From the NCBI RefSeq assembly GCF_004343505.1, contig NZ_SLXU01000004.1, positions 62,001 through 126,000 on the forward strand: a stretch of DNA of 64,000 nucleotides. The letters run 5' to 3'. The position numbers and the translations under genes are program-made. Source of the stretch: Rhodovulum bhavnagarense (GTDB taxonomy: Bacteria; Pseudomonadota; Alphaproteobacteria; Rhodobacterales; Rhodobacteraceae). The notes beneath the pieces were generated by a model. The model saw only the letters and a program-made list of their open reading frames with translations. It had not been told where the DNA came from and did no database searches. Of this stretch, positions 1 through 7,146 are shown in pieces (within the stretch, counting starts at the first letter, position 1; each line of letters starts with the position of its first letter).

Positions 1-276
1 GGTGTCGGCATCACTGTCATGGCCGGTCAGCATCAGGATGGGACATTTCACCCCCTGTTTGCGCAGCAGGCGGCATAATTCCCGGCCGTCCGTATCGGGC
101 AGGCCGACATCGAGGATAACCAGGTCGTAAAGCGCCTCTTTCGCCTTGGCCAGGGCCTGTGCCCCGCTATCGGCCTCGAAGACATCGAAATCTTCGGTGG
201 TGACGAGTTGTTCGCTCAACGCTTCGCGCAGGTCGTCATCATCGTCGACCAGCAGGATTTTCTTGAGGTTACTCAT
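1..276 (-). CDS. Response regulator, receiver domain (cut by window edge)
   Basis: N-terminal 92 residues of a two-component response regulator read on the minus strand from ATG at 276. A GGGGAGGA ribosome site lies just upstream. The receiver hallmarks are visible: the acidic cluster LVDDDDDLRE near residues 9-18, the phospho-acceptor Asp in LVILDVGLPDTDG near residue 54, and the Thr of LMLTGHD near residue 83. The output domain lies outside the window, so the DNA-binding class cannot be stated. It is divergent from ribA, with a gap of about 160 bp. The receiver assignment is firm; any specific name would be guesswork. Confidence 0.93.
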   Translation of the reverse strand, partial: MSNLKKILLVDDDDDLREALSEQLVTTEDFDVFEADSGAQALAKAKEALYDLVILDVGLPDTDGRELCRLLRKQGVKCPILMLTGHDSDADT

Positions 277-434
277 GATGCGTCCTCCCCGTTGCCATGC
301 GCCACAGATGTGCGCGCAGCCCCCCCACCCGCAAGTATTGCGACAAGGATTTCACGCAAGCGTGTGGCACAGGCGGGTTTTGTTTCATATCTGTCAGACT
401 TGGCGCTAGATGTGCCCTGCAGAAAGGATCGCCC

Positions 435-1514
435 ATGCCCCTGGGACCAGATAGTACCGAACGGCTTGCCCGCGCACGCGGCGATCTGCGCATGGGGGTG
501 CCGGTCGTGGTCGGGTCACTCCTGGTGCTGGCGGCCGAAACCCTCGGTCCGGGGCGGTTGGCGGGGTTGCGCGATCTGGGGGGCGAGCCGGTTCTGGCGA
601 TCACCGCGCGACGGGCCGAAACGCTGAAAGCGCGCGCTTATGACGGCGATATGGCGCGGCTTCGCCTGCCCCGAGACGCGAGTCCCGGCTGGGTGCGTGC
701 TGTGGCCGATCCGGCCGACGACCTGGACCGCCCGTTTCTGGGCCCGTTCGAAACACTGCGCGCAGGCGATAGCCGGGCGCACCGCGCCGCGATCCACCTG
801 GCAAAATCGGCGCACCTGTTGCCCGCGGTCGTGGCGCTGGAATTGACGGATGCCGACCGCCTTGCCGCCGAACAGGGCCTGACCCACCTGGCCCTGCCCG
901 AGGCCGAGCGCGTGCTGACCGAGGAAATCGCCCTTCACGAGGTCGCCTCGGCCCGCGTTCCCCTGGCGGTTTCCCGCGCGGGGCGGGTGCATGTCTTTCG
1001 CCCCGCCGACGGCAGCGAGGAACATTACGCCGTGGAGATCGGCAGCCCGCCGCGTGGCGCGCCGGTGCTGGCGCGGCTGCACTCGGCCTGTTTCACCGGC
1101 GACCTGATCGGCAGCCTGAAATGCGATTGCGGCGCGCAGTTGCAGGCCGCCCTTGCCCAGATGGGGAGCGAGGGGGCCGGTGTGTTGCTCTACCTCAACC
1201 AGGAAGGCCGCGGTATCGGGCTTGCCAACAAGATGCGTGCCTACGCGTTGCAGGACCAGGGATTCGACACTGTCGAGGCCAATCACCGGCTCGGGTTCGA
1301 GGATGACGAGCGCGATTTCCGCATCGGCGCCGCGATCCTGCGCGAGATGGGATTTTCCGCCGTCCGGCTGATGACCAACAACCCCGCCAAGATCGAAATG
1401 ATGCGCGCGAACGGCATCGACGTGACCGAACGCGTGCCGCTCAGGGTCGGGCAGACCTGCGAAAACGCGCGCTACCTTGCCACCAAGGCCGCAAAATCAG
1501 GGCACTTGCTATAG
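435..1514 (+). CDS. ribA: GTP cyclohydrolase II, riboflavin synthesis
   Basis: Catalyses the first step of riboflavin synthesis, opening the GTP ring to give 2,5-diamino-6-ribosylamino-pyrimidinone phosphate, formate and pyrophosphate. The catalytic domain is in the C-terminal half: zinc ligands in HSACFTGDLIGSLKCDCG, the GTP-binding stretch LYLNQEGRGIGLANK, and LMTNNPAKIEMM near the end. The protein of 359 residues is longer than the roughly 200 of E. coli RibA. The extra N-terminal 150 residues keep no clear DHBP synthase motif and appear to be the extended form typical of Rhodobacteraceae. The start at ATG 435 is chosen because AGAAAGGA lies 8 bases upstream; the open frame extends further but without a ribosome site. 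Confidence 0.93.
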   Translation: MPLGPDSTERLARARGDLRMGVPVVVGSLLVLAAETLGPGRLAGLRDLGGEPVLAITARRAETLKARAYDGDMARLRLPRDASPGWVRAVADPADDLDRPFLGPFETLRAGDSRAHRAAIHLAKSAHLLPAVVALELTDADRLAAEQGLTHLALPEAERVLTEEIALHEVASARVPLAVSRAGRVHVFRPADGSEEHYAVEIGSPPRGAPVLARLHSACFTGDLIGSLKCDCGAQLQAALAQMGSEGAGVLLYLNQEGRGIGLANKMRAYALQDQGFDTVEANHRLGFEDDERDFRIGAAILREMGFSAVRLMTNNPAKIEMMRANGIDVTERVPLRVGQTCENARYLATKAAKSGHLL

Positions 1515-1520
1515 GGCGGG

Positions 1521-1703
1521 CTACCCCTGGTGGGGTGCGCGCATCTGCTGGATGGCGGCTTGCACCTTGCGCCATGTCTCGGCCGCCTCGGCCTGGCCTT
1601 CGGATTCCAGCGCAGCGGCCTTTTGTGCGGCCTCGGCCTCTGCCTTGTCGCCATGCGCATCGAAAAGGGCGCGGGCATACTCCATCACCTTGGACGATTC
1701 CAT
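1521..1703 (-). CDS. Conserved small protein, 60 aa, unknown function
   Basis: Short, charged, Ala/Glu-rich protein of 60 residues with no signal peptide or membrane segment. It looks like a single helical hairpin (MEYARALFDAHGDKAEAEAA, then AETWRKVQAAIQQMR). A strong AGGAGG site sits 7 bases before the ATG at 1703, which supports it as a real gene. It is convergent with ribA, with only 6 bases between the two stops. It resembles small unannotated proteins seen beside ribA in other Rhodobacteraceae (memory-based, not checked). No function can be assigned. Confidence 0.7.
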   Translation of the reverse strand: MESSKVMEYARALFDAHGDKAEAEAAQKAAALESEGQAEAAETWRKVQAAIQQMRAPHQG

Positions 1704-1822
1704 CTTTCATCCTCCTGTGCAGCCTGTTCGCGGGATGATCCTAGCACGGGGGGCGGGGGCCGGTCTTGATACGGCTCAAGAAGCCCCTTTTTCCCGCGTC
1801 CGATCCGGGGCACGATCACGCC

Positions 1823-2326
1823 ATGACACCGTTGAAACCATCCGATCTTGTACTGACCCCGACCCATCTGCGCTTTCTCGGCCGACGTTTTCCCTGCGCA
1901 AGGGGCCGGTGCGGCCTGACCAAGGCAAAGCGCGAGGGCGACGGCGCCACGCCACGCGGCGTTCATCGGGTCGTGGGGATGCTGTATCGTCCCGACCGGG
2001 TCGCACCGCCCGCCAACTGGGCTGTGCCGATCGGGCCCTCGGACCTCTGGTCGGACGATCCCGGCCACGAGGATTACAACCAGATGGTTCGCGCACCCTA
2101 CCCGCACGGCCATGAACGCCTGCGCCGCGCCGATCCGCTATACGACCTTGTCCTCATTACCGACTGGAACTGGCCACGGGCCGTGCGCGGGCACGGATCG
2201 GCCATCTTTGTTCATCAATGGCGCAAACCGCGCCACCCGACGGAGGGATGCGTGGCGCTCAGGCGCGATCACCTGCACTGGATCGCTGAGCGGCTGACAC
2301 CGGGCGCGCGCCTGGTCGTGCGCTAG
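1823..2326 (+). CDS. L,D-transpeptidase (YkuD)-like protein
   Basis: A 167-residue protein carrying the YkuD catalytic signature near its C-terminus: His in GHGSAIFVHQW, then PTEGCVALRRDHL with the presumed catalytic Cys. Family members cross-link peptidoglycan stem peptides or attach proteins to them. An upstream block, GRRFPCARGRCGLTKAKREG, is the usual N-terminal strand of this short subgroup. No signal peptide is visible from ATG 1823, which is odd for a cell-wall enzyme. The open frame runs upstream to 1766, but those residues are not conserved-looking. Its stop overlaps the end of convergent yggS by 4 bases. The fold is well supported; the substrate is not known. Confidence 0.82.
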   Translation: MTPLKPSDLVLTPTHLRFLGRRFPCARGRCGLTKAKREGDGATPRGVHRVVGMLYRPDRVAPPANWAVPIGPSDLWSDDPGHEDYNQMVRAPYPHGHERLRRADPLYDLVLITDWNWPRAVRGHGSAIFVHQWRKPRHPTEGCVALRRDHLHWIAERLTPGARLVVR

Positions 2327-2976
2327 CCGTGATCGCGCGCGCCAAAGATCGCGCTGCCGACCCTCACATGGGTCGCGCCAAAGGCTATCGCCTGTTCAAA
2401 ATCCGCGCTCATCCCCATCGACAACCCCGACAGCCCGTTTCGTTCCGCGATCTTTGCCAACAGCGCGAAATGCAGGCCAGGGGTTTCCTCGACCGGGGGA
2501 ATACACATCAGCCCGTTCACCGGCAGGTCCAACGACCGGCACTCGGCCACCAGCGCATCCACATCGGCCGGAAGAACCCCCGCCTTTTGCGGCTCTTCCC
2601 CGGTATTGACCTGGATAAAGAGGTCAGGGCTTTGCCCACGCTCCTGTGCGAGGTCGGCCAGCCGGCGGGCGAGTTTCACCCGGTCAACGGAGTGGATCGC
2701 ATCGAACAGCTCGACAGCGGGGCGGGTCTTGTTGCTTTGCAGCGGCCCGACCAGGTGCAACTCGACGCCAGAGAAACGATCCTTGAAGTCCGGCCACTTG
2801 CCTTGCGCCTCTTGCACCTTGTTCTCGCCAAAAACCCGCTGCCCGGCTTGCAACACCGCCTCGACGCGCTCCAGCGGCTGCACCTTGGACACCGCGATCA
2901 GCGTGACCGATCCAGGGGCGCGACCTGCCTCGGCCTCGGCGCGGGCGACCTTTTGGCGAATATCCTCAAGCCCCAT
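2323..2976 (-). CDS. yggS: YggS-family pyridoxal phosphate homeostasis protein
   Basis: PLP-binding protein of 217 residues, the usual length for the YggS/PROSC family, which buffers free PLP and affects amino acid and keto acid pools. Seen directly: the PLP-lysine segment LIAVSKVQP near residue 30, FGENKVQEA, HLVGPLQSNK, and the C-terminal LSMGMSADFEQAI and VRVGSAIFG phosphate-binding segments. ATG 2976 has AAAGGAAA upstream. It overlaps the 3' end of the TPR-sulfotransferase gene by 11 bases, so the two are probably translationally coupled, although no functional link is known. Confidence 0.93.
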   Translation of the reverse strand: MGLEDIRQKVARAEAEAGRAPGSVTLIAVSKVQPLERVEAVLQAGQRVFGENKVQEAQGKWPDFKDRFSGVELHLVGPLQSNKTRPAVELFDAIHSVDRVKLARRLADLAQERGQSPDLFIQVNTGEEPQKAGVLPADVDALVAECRSLDLPVNGLMCIPPVEETPGLHFALLAKIAERNGLSGLSMGMSADFEQAIAFGATHVRVGSAIFGARDHG

Positions 2977-5137
2977 CTGCGTTTCCTTTCCCTACCGCAT
3001 CGCCCAGCGCCTCGATCAGCTCGGCCAAGTCATCCTCGTGGCGCTGCCATGCCTTCATCGAAGAGGCATAGATCGGCTGGCGAACCTGGTGCAGACTGAG
3101 TGTCGCTACGCGCCTCTCTGTGCGGTGCGAGGCCAGGCACGCGTCTTCCCAGTCCAACCCGCAGGCCGCGATCAGCGCCCGCGCCTGCCCCTCGGGATCG
3201 GCGATCAGGTCCTCATACCGGATTTCATACAACACGCCCGGCAACTTTTCGCGCCAGAACGCCACGATTTCAAGAAACATCCGATAGTAAAGCCCAAGAT
3301 CGCGCAGCGCGTAAGCATAGCCATGCGTGCCCTCGGCAAAGATGTTCTTGTAAATCGACAAGCAGGTATCGCGCGGGTCGCGATGCACCACGACAATCCG
3401 CGCATTGGGCAGCGCAAGGTGCACGGGACCGGCCAACAGGTAGGTCTGGATCGACTTGTCGGTCACGATATCCGAACCCGGCAGGCGCATGCGGAAATGC
3501 GCCTCGGCCCGGCGGCCCAGCCCGGCCAGTTCCGCATCGTCCAGCGCGGCAACATCGCGCAACCCGCCTGCGCCATCGCCCATCAAGGCCAGTGTTTCGG
3601 GCACGAGAAACCCAAGCTCGCCGCCGCCGGTCACGCGGGAATGGCTGGCGATGATCTGTTCGACCAGCGTCGTGCCCGACCTCGGCATCCCGGTGACGAA
3701 GATCGGGGCATAATCGGTTGTTCCCGCCACACGGCGCGCGGTGAAATCGGTGCGTGCGCAGGCGGCCTTTACCCTGTCGATCTCGGCCCGCCGCTCTGTG
3801 ATGTCATAGGGATAAAGCGCCCGCATCAGCGCGTTGGCGCGATGCAGATAGCCAAAGACACGATCGTTCTGACCGCTATCCTCCATCGCCTTGGCCAATG
3901 CAAAGGCCAGGTTCATGCGGCTGTGCTCGGACAGATCCTCGCGGGCATAAAGTGTCTCCATCTCGGCGATCAGCGGGTCGTCCTTGGCAATTTTCCGGCC
4001 CTTGACCAGCAGGCGGTAGGATTCGCCCTCTTGGGGGGCACGTTCGATGGCCCGGCGAAAACTGGCCTCGGCCTCGTCGAAACGGCCCATCTGTTGCAAC
4101 TGGATGGCCCGGCGGCCATGGGTATCGGGGCGGTCGGGTGCGGCGGCAACAGCCTTGTCATGGGCCGCCAGCGCATCCTCTGGGCGGCCGGCACCGTCCA
4201 ACGCCTGGGCCAAGGCCTGGTAGGTCGCCGCGCGCCTGTCGCCCAGCGCAATCGCCTTGTCAAAGGCGCTGGCGGCGGCGGCGTAATCGCGCCCCTGCAG
4301 ATACGCCTGGCCCAGCCGGAATTGCGGCTCGGGCGCCTTGGGCTGCGCGCGAACGGCACGGGTCAGCACCTCGATCGCCTCGCCGGTCGTACCCAGGCGG
4401 ATCAGCCCAAGACCCAGCGCAACCAGTGCCGCACCATTTCCCGGCGCCAAAGTAACCGCCTGGCGCAGTTGCGCCACGCCACGCGCGGGCTCTCCATGCT
4501 CTGAAAGGAAACGGCCATAGCCGATACGCGCCTCGACGAAATCGGGATCAAGACGGATCGCCGCCTCATGCGCGGCTTGGGCGGGCCCAGTCTGGCCCAG
4601 GCGTGCCAGGGTATTGGCGTGGATATCGGCCAGGATCGCCACATCGGGGTGCTGTTGGCGCAAGGCGCGGGCGCGCTGTTCGGCCTTGGACAGTTGACCG
4701 GCATTGACCAGTGCAACCAGGTCTTGCACCTGCCGGGGCGCCAGCGTGCCCAACCTGGGACCACGCGGCGGCGCCCCCTGTGCCAGCGCCCGTTCCAGCG
4801 CGGCAAGATGCCGAGGGTCCAGCCCGGCGCCACGGGCCTGTTTCAGAACGGCACGGGCCGCCGCCTTGTCGGGGGCGGCTGCCTGTGCCCAGGCTTGCCA
4901 GATCGCCGCCTCTGTCGGACGGGCACGGGCGGCGCGGGCAAAATGGACACAAGCCTCGGCGGATCTACCGCGGGCCATGGCGATCCGCCCCATCGCGAAC
5001 AGCGCCTCGGGCATATCCGGATGCGCGGCCAAAACCTTGCGTAACAACGCCTCGGCCCCGTCGCGGTCCCCCGCCGCCAAGCGCTGTTGGGCTTCGTGAT
5101 AAATACGTTTCACCTCGGTGGGGGTCAGCGGCAGCAT
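2966..5137 (-). CDS. TPR-repeat sulfotransferase
   Basis: Large 723-residue protein in two parts. Residues 1 to about 430 are a run of tetratricopeptide repeats (for example AEALLRKVLAAHPDMPEALF and ALAAHDKAVAAAPDRPDTHG). From about residue 455 comes a PAPS-dependent sulfotransferase domain: the 5'-phosphosulfate loop in VTGMPRSGTTLVEQI and the 3'-phosphate segment VVHRDPRDTCLSIYKN. This architecture is common in marine alphaproteobacteria and is thought to sulfate proteins or glycans, but the acceptor is unknown. No signal peptide is seen, so it probably acts in the cytoplasm. It lies upstream of yggS in the same direction, and its ATG is 156 bases from the porin stop. Confidence 0.88.
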   Translation of the reverse strand: MLPLTPTEVKRIYHEAQQRLAAGDRDGAEALLRKVLAAHPDMPEALFAMGRIAMARGRSAEACVHFARAARARPTEAAIWQAWAQAAAPDKAAARAVLKQARGAGLDPRHLAALERALAQGAPPRGPRLGTLAPRQVQDLVALVNAGQLSKAEQRARALRQQHPDVAILADIHANTLARLGQTGPAQAAHEAAIRLDPDFVEARIGYGRFLSEHGEPARGVAQLRQAVTLAPGNGAALVALGLGLIRLGTTGEAIEVLTRAVRAQPKAPEPQFRLGQAYLQGRDYAAAASAFDKAIALGDRRAATYQALAQALDGAGRPEDALAAHDKAVAAAPDRPDTHGRRAIQLQQMGRFDEAEASFRRAIERAPQEGESYRLLVKGRKIAKDDPLIAEMETLYAREDLSEHSRMNLAFALAKAMEDSGQNDRVFGYLHRANALMRALYPYDITERRAEIDRVKAACARTDFTARRVAGTTDYAPIFVTGMPRSGTTLVEQIIASHSRVTGGGELGFLVPETLALMGDGAGGLRDVAALDDAELAGLGRRAEAHFRMRLPGSDIVTDKSIQTYLLAGPVHLALPNARIVVVHRDPRDTCLSIYKNIFAEGTHGYAYALRDLGLYYRMFLEIVAFWREKLPGVLYEIRYEDLIADPEGQARALIAACGLDWEDACLASHRTERRVATLSLHQVRQPIYASSMKAWQRHEDDLAELIEALGDAVGKGNADGA

Positions 5138-5238
5138 GGGCAGGCCTTCATCGGTTCATCGCATTGCCACAGCCGATAGCACGCTACCGGGCACGGTGTC
5201 GAATTCCCTGGCCCCAAAGGGGACACGGGTCCGAAACG

Positions 5239-5267
5239 GAAAAGAGCGGGCACAAGGCCCGCTCTTC
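5239..5267 (-). terminator. Rho-independent terminator of the porin gene
   Basis: Perfect 10-bp stem AAGAGCGGGC / GCCCGCTCTT with a 5-base loop (5242-5266). Read on the minus strand it is followed by TTTCCGTTTC. It is placed about 30 bases after the porin stop. Confidence 0.75.
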
Positions 5268-5276
5268 CCAAGCAGT

Positions 5277-5295
5277 AATAGACCGTGGGTCTATT
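5277..5295 (-). other. Second hairpin overlapping the porin stop codon
   Basis: Perfect 8-bp inverted repeat AATAGACC / GGTCTATT around a 3-base loop. It includes two bases of the porin TAA. It stands just before the terminator and may protect the 3' end of an abundant mRNA. Confidence 0.5.
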
Positions 5296-6304
5296 AGAAG
5301 CTCATCGCAACACCGATCGACCAGGTTTCCTGGCCGGCGTCGGGGCCGAAGACGGCGTCCCACTCGCTGTCGCCATAACCGGCGTGGATCGAGGCACCGC
5401 CACCCAGGTCATAGGCAACGGCCAGGCCGTAGCCCGAGATGTCGCCGATGCCATCGACGTCATACTGGCCCCAGTTCGCGCCGATCGAGAAGGCGTCGAA
5501 GCTGTAGCCGGCCGACAGGGCATAGTGGTCGATGTCCTGGCTGACAACACCGTTGTCAAAGTTCCAGGCCGAGTACTCGATGCCGGCAACAAAGCCGTTG
5601 TTGAAATCGGCAGTCATGTCGACGGCGATGATTTCCGACTCGAAGCCGGCGGGGATCACGCCCAGAACGCCGACCGGGGCGTAGGTGCCGTCGGTTTCAA
5701 ACGACTGGTAGCCGAGGCCAAAGCCCAGGCCGATGCCGCCCATTTCGGTGTCGTAGCTCATGGCGACCGCGTAGCCGTCATCGACGGTGTCCGTGTCGTC
5801 CAGTTCGACCGATGCCGACACGCCGAACGCGCCAAAGTCATAGTCATAGCGCAGGATCTGGTTGTCGTAGGCGCCGTCGGCATACGAACCCATGTAACCG
5901 GCGTGGATGGTTTCATCGTCACCGATGGTGCCCGGGTTGCCCATGTTCTCGGTCAGGCGCTTGTCAACGGCGCCGTCGATTTCGCCCATGGTCAGGGTGC
6001 CGAAGGCGCCCGAGATGAAGAACGCGGTGTTGTCAGCGGCGAATGCGCCGTTGGCGTTGCCTTCCGCTTTCTGGATCTCGGTGCTGACGCCGACGGTCAG
6101 GCCGCCATCGGTCTCGGTGGTGGCCGAGAACTTCAGCATCAGGTCGTTGTGGAACTGGGTCACACCACCGGCGGCAAAACCACCGTTGAAGTTGCCGCCA
6201 CCGACGACACCCATTTCACCGTAGCCCGAGAATTCGATGCCTTGAGCCGACGCGATGCCCGCGGATGCAACCAGCGCGGTGGTCGCGAAGAGAACCTTTT
6301 TCAT
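5294..6304 (-). CDS. Outer membrane porin
   Basis: A 336-residue outer membrane beta-barrel. It has a clear Sec signal peptide (MKKVLFATTALVASAGIASA, cut before QGIEFSGYG), alternating hydrophobic strands throughout, and a C-terminal GVAMSF ending in Phe, the BAM recognition signal. It is rich in Gly, Asp and Tyr with no Cys, as in the Rhodobacter-type general porins that allow diffusion of small solutes. It has its own terminator downstream. Its start is 245 bases from the divergent DUF3576 gene, leaving room for a long leader; no clear promoter boxes could be picked. Confidence 0.92.
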   Translation of the reverse strand: MKKVLFATTALVASAGIASAQGIEFSGYGEMGVVGGGNFNGGFAAGGVTQFHNDLMLKFSATTETDGGLTVGVSTEIQKAEGNANGAFAADNTAFFISGAFGTLTMGEIDGAVDKRLTENMGNPGTIGDDETIHAGYMGSYADGAYDNQILRYDYDFGAFGVSASVELDDTDTVDDGYAVAMSYDTEMGGIGLGFGLGYQSFETDGTYAPVGVLGVIPAGFESEIIAVDMTADFNNGFVAGIEYSAWNFDNGVVSQDIDHYALSAGYSFDAFSIGANWGQYDVDGIGDISGYGLAVAYDLGGGASIHAGYGDSEWDAVFGPDAGQETWSIGVAMSF

Positions 6305-6549
6305 GGTTTTCCCTCATTCGTTTAAAGATGCACCTCAGGTCGGAGCATCCGATCTGAGTATGTATCGGTGTGTCGCCCTTCGGCCCCCGAATTGCAAGCG
6401 GCCGGAACCGGGCGGCAAAAGGGTAGCCCCGATTGATGCAGCTATGCCACACCGTCCGACAGCCGCCCCAAGCACCGCAAAGGGGAAAAACCTTGTCCCG
6501 CCGGGCGCCCTCCGCTAAAGACCGAAAGGGTTGAACGGGGGCGGTTTGC

Positions 6550-7059
6550 ATGACCTTTCAAAGCTTTTCGCGCGTTGCGACGGTGGTTGTCGTCTCTTCG
6601 GCCCTGGCCGGGTGCGGCGGCGGCGGCTGGTTCGGGGGAAATCCCGAAACGCGCCAGGAAAACATAGAGCGTCAGCGCCAGAATACCCCCGTCGGCCAGA
6701 GCGAGGCACAGAACCGGTCGACCATCTGGGACCTGTTTTCCGACCGCGACAATCCCAACATCACCGTAGAGGTGAACAAATATATCTGGCAGGCCTCTCT
6801 CGAGGTGCTGAACTTTCTGCCGATCCGGTCCGTCGATCCGTTCTCGGGTGTGATCGTCACCGATTTCGGCACGCCGCCGGGCGGCGGCCAGGCTTATCGC
6901 GCGACCGTCTATGTCCAGGACCCCGCGCTTGAGGCTCGGTCACTGAAACTGTCCTTGAACACGCGCGGCGGCCCGGTCGACGCCGAAACCACCCGCGCGG
7001 TGGAGGATGCGATCCTGACCCGCGCCCGCCAATTGCGCATCCGCGACAGCAAGCTTTAG
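6550..7059 (+). CDS. DUF3576 lipoprotein
   Basis: A 169-residue exported protein with a lipoprotein signal: a hydrophobic stretch VVVVSSALAGC with the lipobox Cys at about residue 22, followed by a flexible Gly-rich linker. The folded part (about residues 55-169) matches DUF3576 by recognition of IWDLFSDRDNPNITVEVNKY and VTDFGTPPGG. Function is unknown; members sit in the envelope of many alphaproteobacteria, near leuS and lptE. It is followed by leuS after 87 bases containing a hairpin. The first Met with a GGGGG ribosome site is at 6550. Confidence 0.85.
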   Translation: MTFQSFSRVATVVVVSSALAGCGGGGWFGGNPETRQENIERQRQNTPVGQSEAQNRSTIWDLFSDRDNPNITVEVNKYIWQASLEVLNFLPIRSVDPFSGVIVTDFGTPPGGGQAYRATVYVQDPALEARSLKLSLNTRGGPVDAETTRAVEDAILTRARQLRIRDSKL

Positions 7060-7101
7060 CGCGCGCCTCTGGACGGGCGCGCCCCGCTTGACTATGCACC
7101 A

Positions 7102-7124
7102 CGCCGGGCTAGCAGTGCCCGGCG
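7102..7124 (+). terminator. Hairpin in front of leuS (terminator or attenuator)
   Basis: Inverted repeat CGCCGGG / CCCGGCG with a 9-base loop, followed by TTTGAC. It ends only 22 bases before the leuS ATG, so it could end the DUF3576 transcript partly or act as an mRNA processing site. A TTGACT sequence lies just upstream at about 7088, but no convincing -10 box follows it. Confidence 0.45.
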
Positions 7125-7146
7125 TTTGACTGAGTGAGGACCGCAA

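Noticed and set aside
2606-4504. Long open frame antisense to the TPR-sulfotransferase
   Set aside because: Low-complexity translation rich in Gln, Arg and Ala without a family signature; the sense frame has clear TPR and sulfotransferase motifs.
5285-6325. Long open frame antisense to the porin
   Set aside because: Mirror of the porin; no signal peptide or motif. The porin strand ends with the expected C-terminal Phe and terminator.
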